From: Cerina sp048266425
Lineage (GTDB): Bacteria; Bacteroidota; Bacteroidia; Flavobacteriales; Flavobacteriaceae
Length of the DNA stretch: 64,000 nucleotides
Assembly: GCA_048266425.1 (NCBI GenBank)
Contig: JBLWZN010000009.1
Span: forward strand, 32,043-96,042
Direction of reading: 5' to 3'
Shown: in pieces, positions 1-9,648 of the stretch
Numbering within the stretch: the stretch's first letter is position 1
Layout of the letters: each line of letters opens with the position of its first letter
Notes under the pieces: generated by a model
The model's input: only the letters and a program-made list of their open reading frames with translations
Database searches by the model: none
What the model was told of the DNA's origin: nothing
Position numbers and translations under genes: made by a program

Positions 1-142
1 TTGTTGATCATGCTTGCCTTGCGATATGTTTATCTTTTAAAATATTTTAGTGCAGAAACAAATGATCGGTAAGCGGTTTGTTTCTGGTTTCTATTGATTC
101 TAGTTTCCTGTTGGGTACAAAAATGAATCGAACCAAAAGCTT

Positions 143-162
143 GAAACCTGAAACCTGAAACC
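143..162. repeat. Short tandem repeat of GAAACCT
   Basis: Two full copies and one nearly full copy of the 7-base word GAAACCT lie in the 269-base leader before the ABC-F gene. Related C/A-rich words (CCCGAAC, CCCAGAAC) follow. No gene is seen in this leader. The repeat is probably slippage-derived spacer sequence with no assigned role. Confidence 0.6.
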
Positions 163-269
163 AAAAAAGTAGTCAGGTGAAGTAGGTAGTAGGGCAAGAT
201 TTATCAGAAAGGAAACAAGAATCGACCCCGAACCCAGAACCCCGAACAATAAACCCATAAACACCATAC

Positions 270-2150
270 ATGAATCTTCTTACGGTAGAAAATATAGCTA
301 AATCTTTTGGCGAACTGGTTCTTTTTTCAGAACTCTCTTTTGGCGTCAACAAGGACCAAAAGATTGCGCTTATCGCCAAAAACGGTACGGGCAAGACCTC
401 CATTCTTAATATTATGGCCGGGCTGGATACTCCCGATACCGGGCAGGTTAATTACCGCAAGGGAATCCGCGTTTCCTATCTGGAGCAGGAACCGGAACTA
501 GATCCTAATTTAACGATAGAGGAGACCATTTTTGCATCGGACAATGAGATCCTTCAAGTTATTGGCCGCTATGAAAGGGCTTTGGAGAATCCCGAGGATG
601 AGAACGCGTATCAAAAGGCGTTCGAGGCCATGGAACGCCATCAAGCGTGGGATTTTGAGACCCAGTATAAACAAATATTGTTTAAGTTGAAGTTGGAGGA
701 TATCCATATGAAGATCGGATTGATGTCCGGTGGTCAAAAGAAGCGATTGGCGCTTGCGAACGCACTTATCAATAAACCAGATCTTTTGATTTTGGACGAA
801 CCTACCAACCATTTGGATCTGGAAATGATAGAGTGGTTGGAGCAGTATTTTGCCAAGGAGAACATTACTTTGTTCATGGTGACGCATGACCGCTATTTTC
901 TGGAACGGGTTTGCAACGAAATCGTTGAATTGGACAATGGCCAACTCTATTCCTACAAGGGCAACTATTCCTACTATTTGGAAAAGAAGGAGGCCCGTTT
1001 GGAACAGGAGTCCGTGGAGCAGCATAAATCGCAGATCTTGTTTAAAAAGGAACTGAATTGGATGCGGCGGCAGCCCAAGGCGAGGACGACGAAATCCAAA
1101 TCACGGATCGATGATTTTACCGCCATCAAAGAGAAGGCCAGTCAACGAAGGGCCACCCACGAAATACAATTGGAAATCAATATGGAACGGATGGGGAGCA
1201 AGGTGGTGGAACTCCATAAGATATCCAAATCCTATCCGGGAAAACCTATTCTCAATAAGTTTGAATACAATTTTTTGAGGGGGGAACGCATTGGGATTAT
1301 CGGCAAGAACGGTACCGGAAAATCAACATTTCTAAATATTCTAACCGGAAGGGACCAACCAGATTCCGGTAAGGTAGTGGTTGGGGACACCATTAAGTTT
1401 GGTTACTATACCCAATCTGGAATCCAAATAAAACCGGGTCAAAAGGTAATCGATGTTATCCGGGAGTTCGGGGATTATATTCCCTTGATGAAAGGCAAGC
1501 AAATATCGGCCCAACAGTTGTTGGAGCGTTTTTTGTTCGATCGAAAGAAACAGTACGATTTTGTTGAAAAATTGAGCGGAGGGGAGCGCAAGCGATTGTA
1601 TCTCTGTACCGTTTTAATTCAGAACCCCAATTTTCTGATCCTGGATGAGCCTACCAACGATTTGGATATAGTGACCTTGAATGTGTTGGAGGAATTCCTT
1701 CTGGATTTTCCGGGCTGTCTTCTAGTGGTTTCCCACGATCGTTATTTTATGGATAAGATCGTAGATCATATTTTTGTTTTTCGTGGTAATGCCGAGATCG
1801 AGGATTTTCCAGGCAACTATTCCGATTTTAGAACCTATGAAGACAGTAATGTAGAGGAGGCACGTTTGGAAAAACAGCAAAACACGGATAACAAGGGGAC
1901 CAAAAATTCCTGGAAGACCGAGGACAAGGGGGTGAAACTGTCCTTTATGGAGCAAAAGGAGTACAATAAATTGGAAAGTGAAATAAAGAAATTGGAAAGA
2001 AAAAAGGAGGAATTGCAACATAGGTTTGCCGATACTACGCTTTCCGGTGATCAGATCAATAAGCTCTCCCTTGAGCTCAAGGAGCTTTTGGCAAGCATTG
2101 AAACGAAAACCGAACGTTGGTTTGAGCTTTCTGACAAAATTTCCATCTAG
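270..2150 (+). CDS. uup: ABC-F family ATPase, Uup type
   Basis: A 626-residue cytoplasmic protein with two ABC ATPase domains and no membrane segments, so an ABC-F ribosome-associated ATPase rather than a transporter. The first domain has a Walker A (GTGKTS, about residue 40), signature SGGQKKR (about 153) and DEPTNHLD (about 176). The second has GKNGTGKST (about 345), SGGERKR (about 436) and DEPTNDLD. A basic linker (RRQPKARTTKSKSR) separates them, as in ABC-F proteins. The Lys/Glu-rich C-terminus (about 560-626) looks like the coiled-coil arm typical of Uup and absent from EttA. Family knowledge suggests a role in translation or ribosome rescue. The family is certain; the Uup assignment is likely. 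Confidence 0.9.
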   Translation: MNLLTVENIAKSFGELVLFSELSFGVNKDQKIALIAKNGTGKTSILNIMAGLDTPDTGQVNYRKGIRVSYLEQEPELDPNLTIEETIFASDNEILQVIGRYERALENPEDENAYQKAFEAMERHQAWDFETQYKQILFKLKLEDIHMKIGLMSGGQKKRLALANALINKPDLLILDEPTNHLDLEMIEWLEQYFAKENITLFMVTHDRYFLERVCNEIVELDNGQLYSYKGNYSYYLEKKEARLEQESVEQHKSQILFKKELNWMRRQPKARTTKSKSRIDDFTAIKEKASQRRATHEIQLEINMERMGSKVVELHKISKSYPGKPILNKFEYNFLRGERIGIIGKNGTGKSTFLNILTGRDQPDSGKVVVGDTIKFGYYTQSGIQIKPGQKVIDVIREFGDYIPLMKGKQISAQQLLERFLFDRKKQYDFVEKLSGGERKRLYLCTVLIQNPNFLILDEPTNDLDIVTLNVLEEFLLDFPGCLLVVSHDRYFMDKIVDHIFVFRGNAEIEDFPGNYSDFRTYEDSNVEEARLEKQQNTDNKGTKNSWKTEDKGVKLSFMEQKEYNKLESEIKKLERKKEELQHRFADTTLSGDQINKLSLELKELLASIETKTERWFELSDKISI

Positions 2151-2289
2151 TTTCCCTAACACAAGGGTAGCTGTGAAGTCGTATTTTTCATTTGCAAAAT
2201 TCTCCATTCCTTTGTGAGGGTTGGGGAATTACGTGGTGATTTTTCAAATCCTTATCCGGTTCCCATCCAATTGCAATATCAAAAAGTAA

Positions 2290-2793
2290 ATGCATCGTAT
2301 AATTCCGTACCTAAAATTCCTTTGGTCATCGACCAATCAGCACGGGTTACACTCCCCATTTGTGTATGGTTATGTTACAAAATGCCTATATGCAAAACAA
2401 CTTTCCAAGGATTCGACGGTAAAGGATGTACTCTTTAAAAGTATCGGATTTTTTGGGTATAAAAATGTATGTTTTGTTGGGATGGGTTCGGAGTTCCAAA
2501 ATGCCGTTTTGAAAATGTATCCATCCATAAGGTTGGATACGCCCCCCTATGATCTTATTTATATAGATAAGTTAAATGCTGGAAATATATCGACCTATAT
2601 AGAGGGAAACAAGGAAATCCATAATGATACCGCAGTACTGATCAACGGGATCCATGAAAATAAGGAGGTGGAAACCCTGTGGGAAGTTCTAACGCATTCT
2701 GGGGAAATTAGGGTTACGATCGACCTATTTTGTTGTGGGGTGTTGTTTTTTAGGGCAGAACAGGCCAAAGAACATTTTAAAATCCGGATTTGA
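2290..2793 (+). CDS. Hypothetical protein, methyltransferase-like N-terminus
   Basis: A 167-residue protein without signal peptide. The N-terminal segment FLWSSTNQHGLHSPFVYGYV resembles the start of flavobacterial class I SAM-dependent methyltransferase-like proteins that share an HG-hSPFVY motif, and GYKNVCFVGMGSEF could be a degenerate SAM-binding loop. PYDLIYIDK could be the following acidic strand. The protein is shorter than a full class I methyltransferase (about 200 residues or more) and the glycine loop is poor, so it may be inactive. It lies 139 bases after the ABC-F gene on the same strand. The function is not recognised with confidence. Confidence 0.65.
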   Translation: MHRIIPYLKFLWSSTNQHGLHSPFVYGYVTKCLYAKQLSKDSTVKDVLFKSIGFFGYKNVCFVGMGSEFQNAVLKMYPSIRLDTPPYDLIYIDKLNAGNISTYIEGNKEIHNDTAVLINGIHENKEVETLWEVLTHSGEIRVTIDLFCCGVLFFRAEQAKEHFKIRI

Positions 2794-2833
2794 TTTCTTA
2801 TATTGAACTCAAGCCGCGTTCATACATTCAACC

Positions 2834-2953
2834 ATGGATTACAAGATTTACATAGTTTTAGTGGTACTGGTTTTCGTTTTCGTTTTCAATCTGATCAACA
2901 TCAGAAAAAGAAAGAGAGGGAAAAAATCCCGAAAGTTTATGGACAAGGAGTAA
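2834..2953 (+). CDS. Small single-pass membrane protein (39 aa)
   Basis: An ATG opens a 39-codon frame ending in TAA. The protein has one hydrophobic stretch (IYIVLVVLVFVFVFNLI, residues 5-21) followed by a strongly basic tail (RKRKRGKKSRK). This is the pattern of a tiny inner-membrane protein with a cytoplasmic basic C-terminus. It sits between the methyltransferase-like gene and the cobalamin adenosyltransferase on the same strand. No function can be given; it could also be chance, though the composition is unlike random sequence. Confidence 0.5.
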   Translation: MDYKIYIVLVVLVFVFVFNLINIRKRKRGKKSRKFMDKE

Positions 2954-3068
2954 ATTAGTATCAGGGCATAGTAGGCAATGGCCGTAGGTATTGTGTTTTA
3001 CCGTAAACCACTTTAGGTGGAAAATGAACGAATTTCCGTCTTCGCGGGAATAAAATCAAAAAAAGAGT

Positions 3069-3644
3069 ATGAAGATTTATACCAAAACAGGGGATAAGGG
3101 TACAACGGCCTTGTTCGGGGGTACCCGCGTGGCCAAGCACAACATCCGAATAGATGCGTATGGTACAATAGACGAGCTCAATTCTTGGCTGGGCCTAATT
3201 CGGGACCAGGATATCGATCGGCATTCGAAACAAGTATTGGTTTCAATTCAGGATAAATTGTTTACCATCGGGTCGGAATTGGCCACAGATCCAAAAAAAG
3301 CCGTTTTGAAAAGTGGCAAGGAGCGTTTGCAAATCAAGAAAGTAGATGAGGGCCATATTGCGATTTTGGAAAGGGAAATGGATCAAATGAACGAAGAACT
3401 CCCCCCGATTACGCATTTTGTACTTCCTGGCGGCCACCCCACCGTGTCATACTGTCATATTGCCCGTACCGTTTGCCGTAGGGCGGAACGTCTGGCTTCA
3501 AACCTTTATGAAAAAGAACCATTTGACCCCTCCATTCTGTCATATATTAACCGACTCTCCGACTATCTTTTTGTATTGGCACGAAAGTTGACAAAAGATT
3601 TAAAGGCAGAAGAAATTAATTGGATACCCGAAAAAAAGGACTAA
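3069..3644 (+). CDS. Cob(I)yrinic acid a,c-diamide adenosyltransferase (PduO type)
   Basis: A 191-residue cytoplasmic enzyme that transfers the adenosyl group of ATP to cob(I)alamin, making coenzyme B12. The N-terminal ATP-binding motif TKTGDKGTT is at residues 4-12, followed by the family signature YGTIDELNSWLG. The helix RTVCRRAERLA and the motif NRLSDYLFVLAR near the C-terminus are the conserved ATP- and corrin-binding elements of PduO-type enzymes. Length is normal. The methylmalonyl-CoA epimerase at 43581 suggests the product serves methylmalonyl-CoA mutase; no mutase gene is in the window. Confidence 0.93.
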   Translation: MKIYTKTGDKGTTALFGGTRVAKHNIRIDAYGTIDELNSWLGLIRDQDIDRHSKQVLVSIQDKLFTIGSELATDPKKAVLKSGKERLQIKKVDEGHIAILEREMDQMNEELPPITHFVLPGGHPTVSYCHIARTVCRRAERLASNLYEKEPFDPSILSYINRLSDYLFVLARKLTKDLKAEEINWIPEKKD

Positions 3645-3723
3645 TATTTCCAATGTTTTTTCGTTATCAATTAACCAGCGCAAAAAATTGTTAATAAATA
3701 AGTCTAATTAATTCCATATTTAC

Positions 3724-3753
3724 TTGACTATTTGGGTTAAAAAATTACTTTTG
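3724..3753 (+). promoter_or_regulatory. Bacteroidota-type promoter for the DUF2795 gene
   Basis: TTG (3724-3726), exactly 19 bases, then TACTTTTG (3746-3753). This matches the Bacteroidota housekeeping consensus of TTTG at -33 and TAnnTTTG at -7. The implied start of transcription near 3760 leaves a leader of about 20 bases before the ATG at 3780. Confidence 0.7.
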
Positions 3754-3779
3754 CAAAAAATTAAAATAAATTCATCACG

Positions 3780-4004
3780 ATGTATTGGACATTAGAATTA
3801 GCTTCATATTTAAGCGATGCACCTTGGCCCGCTACTAAAGACGAGTTGATTGACTACGCAATCAGAACAGGTGCCCCGCTAGAAGTAGTGGAGAACCTTC
3901 AATCCATGGAAGAGGAAGGCGAAGAAATCTATGAATCTATAGAAGAGATTTGGCCAGACTATCCAACCGAAGAAGATTACCTCTGGAACGAGGACGAATA
4001 TTAA
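3780..4004 (+). CDS. DUF2795 domain protein
   Basis: A 74-residue, very acidic protein with no signal peptide. The N-terminus (YWTLELASYLSDAPWPATKD) and the following helix with YAIRTGAPLEVVENLQ match the short DUF2795 family widespread in Bacteroidota. The tail is Glu/Asp/Tyr-rich. It has its own promoter and its own terminator, so it is a single-gene transcription unit. The family's role is unknown; abundant expression is inferred from the strong promoter. Confidence 0.85.
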   Translation: MYWTLELASYLSDAPWPATKDELIDYAIRTGAPLEVVENLQSMEEEGEEIYESIEEIWPDYPTEEDYLWNEDEY

Positions 4005-4025
4005 GAATATTAACGGAATTACAAC

Positions 4026-4054
4026 AAAAAAGTCTCATCTGAGGCTTTTTTTTT
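4026..4054 (+). terminator. Rho-independent terminator after the DUF2795 gene
   Basis: A hairpin with arms AAAAAGTCTCA and TGAGGCTTTTT (one G-T pair) and a two-base loop, running into a T tract. Confidence 0.8.
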
Positions 4055-4277
4055 ACGTAATTTTGCCCTTGCGGAATTGGTACCCTGACAAGAGGAAATA
4101 CACATTTGGAACTCATCTTAGGTTTGCGGATTTAACCAAAAAATCTGAATACAAAGGTTGATTTCGCACGGAATTTTAACATTTATGGGGAGTTCTGAAA
4201 CTTCAACAAATAGCGGATTGGAATAGGTGGACTACGACATTTCAACAGTAACGATTCGATTAAAATAAAATATAAAT

Positions 4278-7200
4278 ATGGATTTTTTAAATTCGGTAAT
4301 TAAGGTATTTGTAGGGGATAAGTCCAAGAAGGACGTAAAGGAGCTACAGCCGATTATCAATCAGATACATTCCTTCGAAAAGGAATTGGAAGGAATTGAC
4401 AATGATGCGCTAAGGAGCAGGACTTCCGCGTTTAAAGCAAAAATAAAGGAAGATGGCAAGGCGATATTTGATAAAATAGAGTTGCTTAAAAATGAGGCAA
4501 AGGCATCTGCCGATATCGATAGGAACGAGGATATTTATGCGGAGATAGACAAACTTCAGGATGAGGCTTATAAGGGAATGGAAAAGAGTTTGAACGAAAT
4601 TCTTCCGGAAGCCTTTGCAGTTGTCAAGGAAACGGCAAAAAGGTTTGTTCACAATAAGACGCTTACGGTTACCGCTTCTGAATTTGACAGGAAGATTTCG
4701 GGTATTAGGGATTATGTTTCCTTGGATGCCGATAAGGCGATATGGAACAACTCTTGGGATGCGGCTGGCAAGGAAGTGACCTGGGATATGATCCACTACG
4801 ATGTACAGCTGATAGGAGGGATCGCCATGCACCAAGGGAAGATCGCGGAGATGCAAACTGGAGAAGGTAAGACCCTCGTGGCTACCTTGCCACTTTACCT
4901 CAATGCCTTGACCGGTAATGGGGTGCATTTGGTGACCGTAAACAATTATCTCGCAAAAAGGGATAGCGCCTGGATGGCACCAATATTTGAATTTCACGGA
5001 TTATCGGTAGATTGTATAGATTCCCATCAACCCAATTCCGATGGCAGAAGGGCGGCGTACAATGCCGATATTACCTATGGTACCAATAACGAATTTGGCT
5101 TTGACTATCTAAGGGACAATATGGCACATACCCCAGGGGACCTGGTTCAGCGGCCCCATAACTTTGCCATAGTCGATGAGGTGGATTCCGTTCTGGTGGA
5201 TGATGCCCGTACTCCTTTGATCATCTCGGGACCTGTGCCAGAGGGTGACCGACATGAATTTAACGAGCTAAAGCCAAAGGTTGCCGATATCGTGAACAAG
5301 CAGCGCCAACATCTTACGGGCGTGCTTGCCGAGGCCAAGAAACTGATCGCTGAGGGCAATACCAAGGAAGGCGGATTCCTTTTGCTTAGAGTACATCGTG
5401 GTCTACCAAAGAACAAGGCACTTATTAAGTTTTTGAGTGAGGAGGGCATGAAACAGCTCCTTCAAAAAACCGAAAATTTCTACATGCAGGACAACAATCG
5501 GGAGATGCCGAAGGTAGATGAAGACCTCTTGTTTGTTATCGATGAAAAAAACAATCAGATCGACCTTACGGATAAAGGGGTCGATTATATTTCTGGTGAA
5601 GGGGATAAGGATTTCTTTGTCATGCCCGATATTGGTGGGGAAATTGCAAAAATAGAGAGCCAGAACCTGGATCTGGAAGAAGAGGCCAAACTTAAGGAAG
5701 AACTTTTTAAGGATTTTGGGGTAAAGAGCGAACGCATACATACCCTTAACCAATTGTTCAAAGCCTATACCCTTTTTGAAAAGGATGTAGAATACGTGGT
5801 CATGGAAAACAAGGTGATGATCGTGGATGAGCAGACCGGTCGTATCATGGATGGCCGAAGGTATTCGGACGGACTCCACCAGGCCATTGAGGCCAAGGAA
5901 AACGTAAAGATCGAGGCAGCTACCCAAACTTTTGCCACGGTTACCTTACAGAATTATTTTAGAATGTATAAAAAGCTGGCCGGGATGACGGGTACCGCCA
6001 TAACCGAAGCTGGTGAATTCTTGGAAATCTATAAATTGGACGTGATGGAAATCCCTACCAATAGGCCGATAACCAGGGATGATAGGAACGATTTGATCTA
6101 TAAGACCAAACGGGAGAAATACAACGCCATCATAGAGGAGGTTACCAAATTATCCCAGGCTGGAAGGCCGGTTTTGATCGGTACGACCTCGGTTGAAATT
6201 TCCGAATTGCTTTCCCGAATGTTGACCATCCGAAAAGTTGACCACAATGTCCTAAACGCCAAATTGCACAAGAAGGAGGCCGATATCGTAGCGGAAGCAG
6301 GGAAATCGGGAATTGTGACCATCGCCACCAACATGGCCGGTAGGGGAACGGATATTAAACTTTCCGAAGAGGTAAAAAAGGCCGGTGGATTGGCAATAAT
6401 TGGTACGGAGCGCCATGACTCCAGAAGGGTCGACCGTCAATTAAGAGGTCGTTCCGGCCGTCAAGGAGATCCAGGAAGCTCCCAGTTTTATGTGTCATTG
6501 GAGGATAACCTAATGCGATTGTTCGGTTCGGACCGAGTGGCCAAAATGATGGATAAAATGGGTCTGGAAGATGGGGAGGTAATCCAACATTCCATGATGA
6601 CCAAATCCATAGAAAGGGCGCAGAAGAAGGTAGAGGAAAACAACTTTGGTATTCGTAAGCGTTTGTTGGAGTACGATGATGTAATGAACGCCCAAAGAGA
6701 GGTTGTCTATAAAAGAAGACGACATGCCTTGGAAGGGGATCGACTTAAAGTGGATATCGCCAATATGATATACGATACCTGCGAAATCATTGCGGATACC
6801 AACAAGGGAGCGAACGATTATAAGAACTTCGAATTTGAACTGATTAAATACTTCTCCATTACATCCCCTATTTCTGAGAATGATTTTGGGAGAATGGCCG
6901 GTCCGGAGATTGCCGGTAAAACCTATAAAGCGGTTTACGAGCACTATCGGGAAAAAATGGACCGTAGTGCCTCAACGGCATTTCGGGTTATTAAACAGGT
7001 ATATGAGGACAACACCAATAAATTTGAACGTATTGTAGTACCCTTTACCGATGGGGCCAAAACGTTGAACGTGGTAACCAATCTCAAGGATGCCTACGAA
7101 AGCGACGGAAAGCAATTGGTTACCGATTTTGAGAAGAATATTACCTTGGCCATCATTGACGATGCATGGAAAACACATCTGCGAAAAATGGACGAACTAA

Positions 7201-7640
7201 AACAGTCCGTTCAGCTAGCCGTTCACGAGCAGAAGGATCCGTTGTTGATTTATAAGTTTGAGGCCTTTGAACTTTTCAAGGAAATGATCGACAAGGTTAA
7301 CAAGGAAGTGGTCTCCTTTTTGTTCAAGGGTGAACTTCCCTCCGGGAATACGGAAAACATCCAGGAGGCAAGAAACGTACGCCGTCCCAAGGAAAATTTG
7401 CAGACCAGCAAGGAAGAAATCCCCAATAGCGATGAAATGGCGGCCCAGAGCAGGGCTGTGGGTCAAAATCAGGGAGGGCGACCCCAAGTAACGGAAACCA
7501 TCGTAAGGGAGCACCCTAAAATTGGAAGAAACGAGAAGGTGACCATTAAAAATGTACTGTCTGGAGAAAGCAAAAGCATGAAGTACAAGCAGGCCGAACC
7601 CCTTATTGGCAAAGGGGATTGGGTTTTGACGGAGGATTAG
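4278..7640 (+). CDS. secA: Preprotein translocase ATPase SecA
   Basis: A 1,120-residue SecA, the motor that drives unfolded precursors through SecYEG. Walker A MQTGEGKT lies near residue 192 and the DEAD-like motif VDEVDSVLVDDARTPL near 298. The second motor domain carries TNMAGRGTDIKL and GTERHDSRRVDRQLRGRSGR. The protein is longer than the roughly 900 residues of E. coli SecA; the extra length includes an insertion after about residue 360 and long preprotein cross-linking and scaffold regions, as is usual in Bacteroidota. The C-terminus has no zinc-binding Cys cluster. It is a single-gene unit bounded by terminators. The start is a clean ATG. Confidence 0.97.
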   Translation: MDFLNSVIKVFVGDKSKKDVKELQPIINQIHSFEKELEGIDNDALRSRTSAFKAKIKEDGKAIFDKIELLKNEAKASADIDRNEDIYAEIDKLQDEAYKGMEKSLNEILPEAFAVVKETAKRFVHNKTLTVTASEFDRKISGIRDYVSLDADKAIWNNSWDAAGKEVTWDMIHYDVQLIGGIAMHQGKIAEMQTGEGKTLVATLPLYLNALTGNGVHLVTVNNYLAKRDSAWMAPIFEFHGLSVDCIDSHQPNSDGRRAAYNADITYGTNNEFGFDYLRDNMAHTPGDLVQRPHNFAIVDEVDSVLVDDARTPLIISGPVPEGDRHEFNELKPKVADIVNKQRQHLTGVLAEAKKLIAEGNTKEGGFLLLRVHRGLPKNKALIKFLSEEGMKQLLQKTENFYMQDNNREMPKVDEDLLFVIDEKNNQIDLTDKGVDYISGEGDKDFFVMPDIGGEIAKIESQNLDLEEEAKLKEELFKDFGVKSERIHTLNQLFKAYTLFEKDVEYVVMENKVMIVDEQTGRIMDGRRYSDGLHQAIEAKENVKIEAATQTFATVTLQNYFRMYKKLAGMTGTAITEAGEFLEIYKLDVMEIPTNRPITRDDRNDLIYKTKREKYNAIIEEVTKLSQAGRPVLIGTTSVEISELLSRMLTIRKVDHNVLNAKLHKKEADIVAEAGKSGIVTIATNMAGRGTDIKLSEEVKKAGGLAIIGTERHDSRRVDRQLRGRSGRQGDPGSSQFYVSLEDNLMRLFGSDRVAKMMDKMGLEDGEVIQHSMMTKSIERAQKKVEENNFGIRKRLLEYDDVMNAQREVVYKRRRHALEGDRLKVDIANMIYDTCEIIADTNKGANDYKNFEFELIKYFSITSPISENDFGRMAGPEIAGKTYKAVYEHYREKMDRSASTAFRVIKQVYEDNTNKFERIVVPFTDGAKTLNVVTNLKDAYESDGKQLVTDFEKNITLAIIDDAWKTHLRKMDELKQSVQLAVHEQKDPLLIYKFEAFELFKEMIDKVNKEVVSFLFKGELPSGNTENIQEARNVRRPKENLQTSKEEIPNSDEMAAQSRAVGQNQGGRPQVTETIVREHPKIGRNEKVTIKNVLSGESKSMKYKQAEPLIGKGDWVLTED

Positions 7641-7770
7641 TATATCGTGTCCCCTACAAATTCCGATAACGGTTTTGAACTTTCTATCCCGGGCAATAGA
7701 TGCTTTTCACAAGCATAATGTACAGGCGCAATAGGCCGGCTAGTCCATAATTGCAATAAAGCACAATCAG

Positions 7771-7800
7771 AAACGACGATCTTATTTGGTCGTCGTTTTT
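7771..7800 (+). terminator. Rho-independent terminator after secA
   Basis: The arms AAACGACGAT and GTCGTCGTTT form a stem around a short AT-rich loop, with trailing T residues. Confidence 0.75.
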
Positions 7801-7872
7801 GATTTTAAATAGAAACATATCTAGATTTATGTATTATCCGTATATTGGATGTAAATTCTTTCAACTTGAGGG

Positions 7873-9117
7873 ATGCCTGCTAATGGATTAATTGACACCA
7901 AGATGAAAAAACCGACCAAAGACCTACATAGATTAAAGGATAAAATTCATTTGACCCTACGCGTAAATTATTTTTCCTCTGCGCTGATGCTCCTGTTTTG
8001 TCCAATCTGTCTTTTTTGGCTGCATATAGAAAAGATCATTCCATACGTGTTTTTGGCATTTGGTCTTTTAAACTTATTAAACACCATTTTGTACAAGTGG
8101 CATAGGGATATCATAGTCACTTATAACGTTACCTCTATTTTGGCCCTAATTGGGGCGGTGACTGTAACCCTTTACAGTGGGGGAATCAATAGCCCGTTTA
8201 TTTTTGTGCTGGCGCTCATTGTTTTTGCTGGCTATGCATCTACCCAAAGATATGGCAAGGTATACCTGTACCTAAACTTGTCCATCATCATCCTAATATA
8301 TTTTGCAAGTATTGATGACACCGAATTTGTCATAAATGTGGTGCCCGAGGAATCCAGGAATCTATTTGGCCTACTCAGCGTCCTGTTTTCAGTTTATCTA
8401 TTGGGAGGGGTTTTTGGTAAAATTTTGCTAACGGCTCATCACAAGCTATACAAATCCAAAAGGGAGATAGAACAGCGTATTAATGAAAAGGAGACCTTGT
8501 TAAAGGAAATACATCACCGGGTAAAAAACAACCTCCAGACCGTGTCCAGTTTATTGAGTCTGCAGTGCAGGAATATCGAGGATGATAATGTTAAAAGCTT
8601 GATTAAAAGCAGCCAAAACCGGGTGATATCCATGGCCATGGTCCACGAAATGCTTTACATGCGCGAAGACCTGTCCAAAATTGACTACAAGCCCTATGTT
8701 TGGGAACTGAGCGAGTATTTGGTGCGATCCGTAAAGGGAGCGGACAACCATATAAAGTTGAACATAGATGTGCCAGATATAAAATTGGGGATCGATACGG
8801 CAATACCTTTGGGGCTATTGATCAACGAAGCCATTACAAATGCGTTGAAATACGGATTTAAGGAAGAGGAGGAGGGCGAAATCAACATTGCCTTGGCCAA
8901 AGGGCAAAATGATAATTTCGTATTGAATATCGGGGACAATGGGGTAGGATTTCCAGAAGGCATAAATTTTAAGAACACCAAATCCCTTGGGTTGAAATTG
9001 ATCAATAATTTAGCTAGACAGCTCCAAGGCTCAATAAGTAGGGATTCTACAAAAAAGGGAACCCATTATGTGCTTGTTTTTAAGGAGGTGGGCAAAACGT
9101 TTCCTTCCTTGGTGTAG
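7873..9117 (+). CDS. Membrane sensor histidine kinase (HisKA_2 type), orphan
   Basis: 414 residues. The N-terminal half has about six hydrophobic segments (roughly residues 35-195 in all), so the sensor part is embedded in the membrane. A short coiled coil (EIEQRINEKETLLKEI) leads into the HisKA_2 motif HHRVKNNLQTVSSLLSLQ, with the likely phosphorylated His at about residue 215. The HATPase domain shows NEAITNALKYGF and GDNGVGFPEG. HisKA_2 kinases usually pass phosphate to stand-alone regulators. No response regulator lies nearby, so the partner is unknown. An alternative ATG 30 bases downstream (MKKPTKDL) would remove ten residues and is equally plausible. Confidence 0.85.
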   Translation: MPANGLIDTKMKKPTKDLHRLKDKIHLTLRVNYFSSALMLLFCPICLFWLHIEKIIPYVFLAFGLLNLLNTILYKWHRDIIVTYNVTSILALIGAVTVTLYSGGINSPFIFVLALIVFAGYASTQRYGKVYLYLNLSIIILIYFASIDDTEFVINVVPEESRNLFGLLSVLFSVYLLGGVFGKILLTAHHKLYKSKREIEQRINEKETLLKEIHHRVKNNLQTVSSLLSLQCRNIEDDNVKSLIKSSQNRVISMAMVHEMLYMREDLSKIDYKPYVWELSEYLVRSVKGADNHIKLNIDVPDIKLGIDTAIPLGLLINEAITNALKYGFKEEEEGEINIALAKGQNDNFVLNIGDNGVGFPEGINFKNTKSLGLKLINNLARQLQGSISRDSTKKGTHYVLVFKEVGKTFPSLV

Positions 9118-9129
9118 CAGATACAGGTT

Positions 9130-9390
9130 TTAAGTCAGTTTGGCCTTGTTTCGCGGCGTTGTAAAGGAGAGTGCTTTCTTAATTCTGGAATTTTTATACT
9201 TATACAGTCGCACCCAATCTTTCCCGTCCTGTTTTGAAATTTTCACAGATTTCCACGCTAGGCTTTTATTGGTTTGATAGGAGTTGTTTTGGAACCCAAG
9301 TTCGGTAGATTCCTTAATTTTAAGTGGATTTTGTGCGGTTGCACAGTGGCCTAAAAAAAGGACAAAAACTAGGATGGCATAGTCTTTCAT
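9130..9390 (-). CDS. Small exported hypothetical protein
   Basis: 86 residues. The N-terminus MKDYAILVFVLFLGHCATAQ looks like a Sec signal peptide cut after ATAQ, leaving about 66 basic residues rich in Lys, Ser and Asn (pattern NKSLAWKSVKISKQDGKDW). No family is recognised. It faces the histidine-kinase gene tail to tail with 12 bases between them. Confidence 0.55.
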   Translation of the reverse strand: MKDYAILVFVLFLGHCATAQNPLKIKESTELGFQNNSYQTNKSLAWKSVKISKQDGKDWVRLYKYKNSRIKKALSFTTPRNKAKLT

Positions 9391-9648
9391 AGTAGGTTAT
9401 TTTCTGAAATCTGCAGCTATGAACCCATTTTTTCTGTAAAATGTAAAAAATATGTCAGAACTGATTTCACGATTTGGGATCGGTTGTGGTTGTAACGCCA
9501 TAATTTGGTATGAATTGTAAAGCCTCGTTAAAGGGCATTATTTTTCGACATAATGGGAGTTCATGGCGTTCCGTTTAATTGAACTTTTTTGTTCTAATTT
9601 TCGTAAGTATTAATGGACAGGAGCTACTAATTAAAAAATCAATAACAT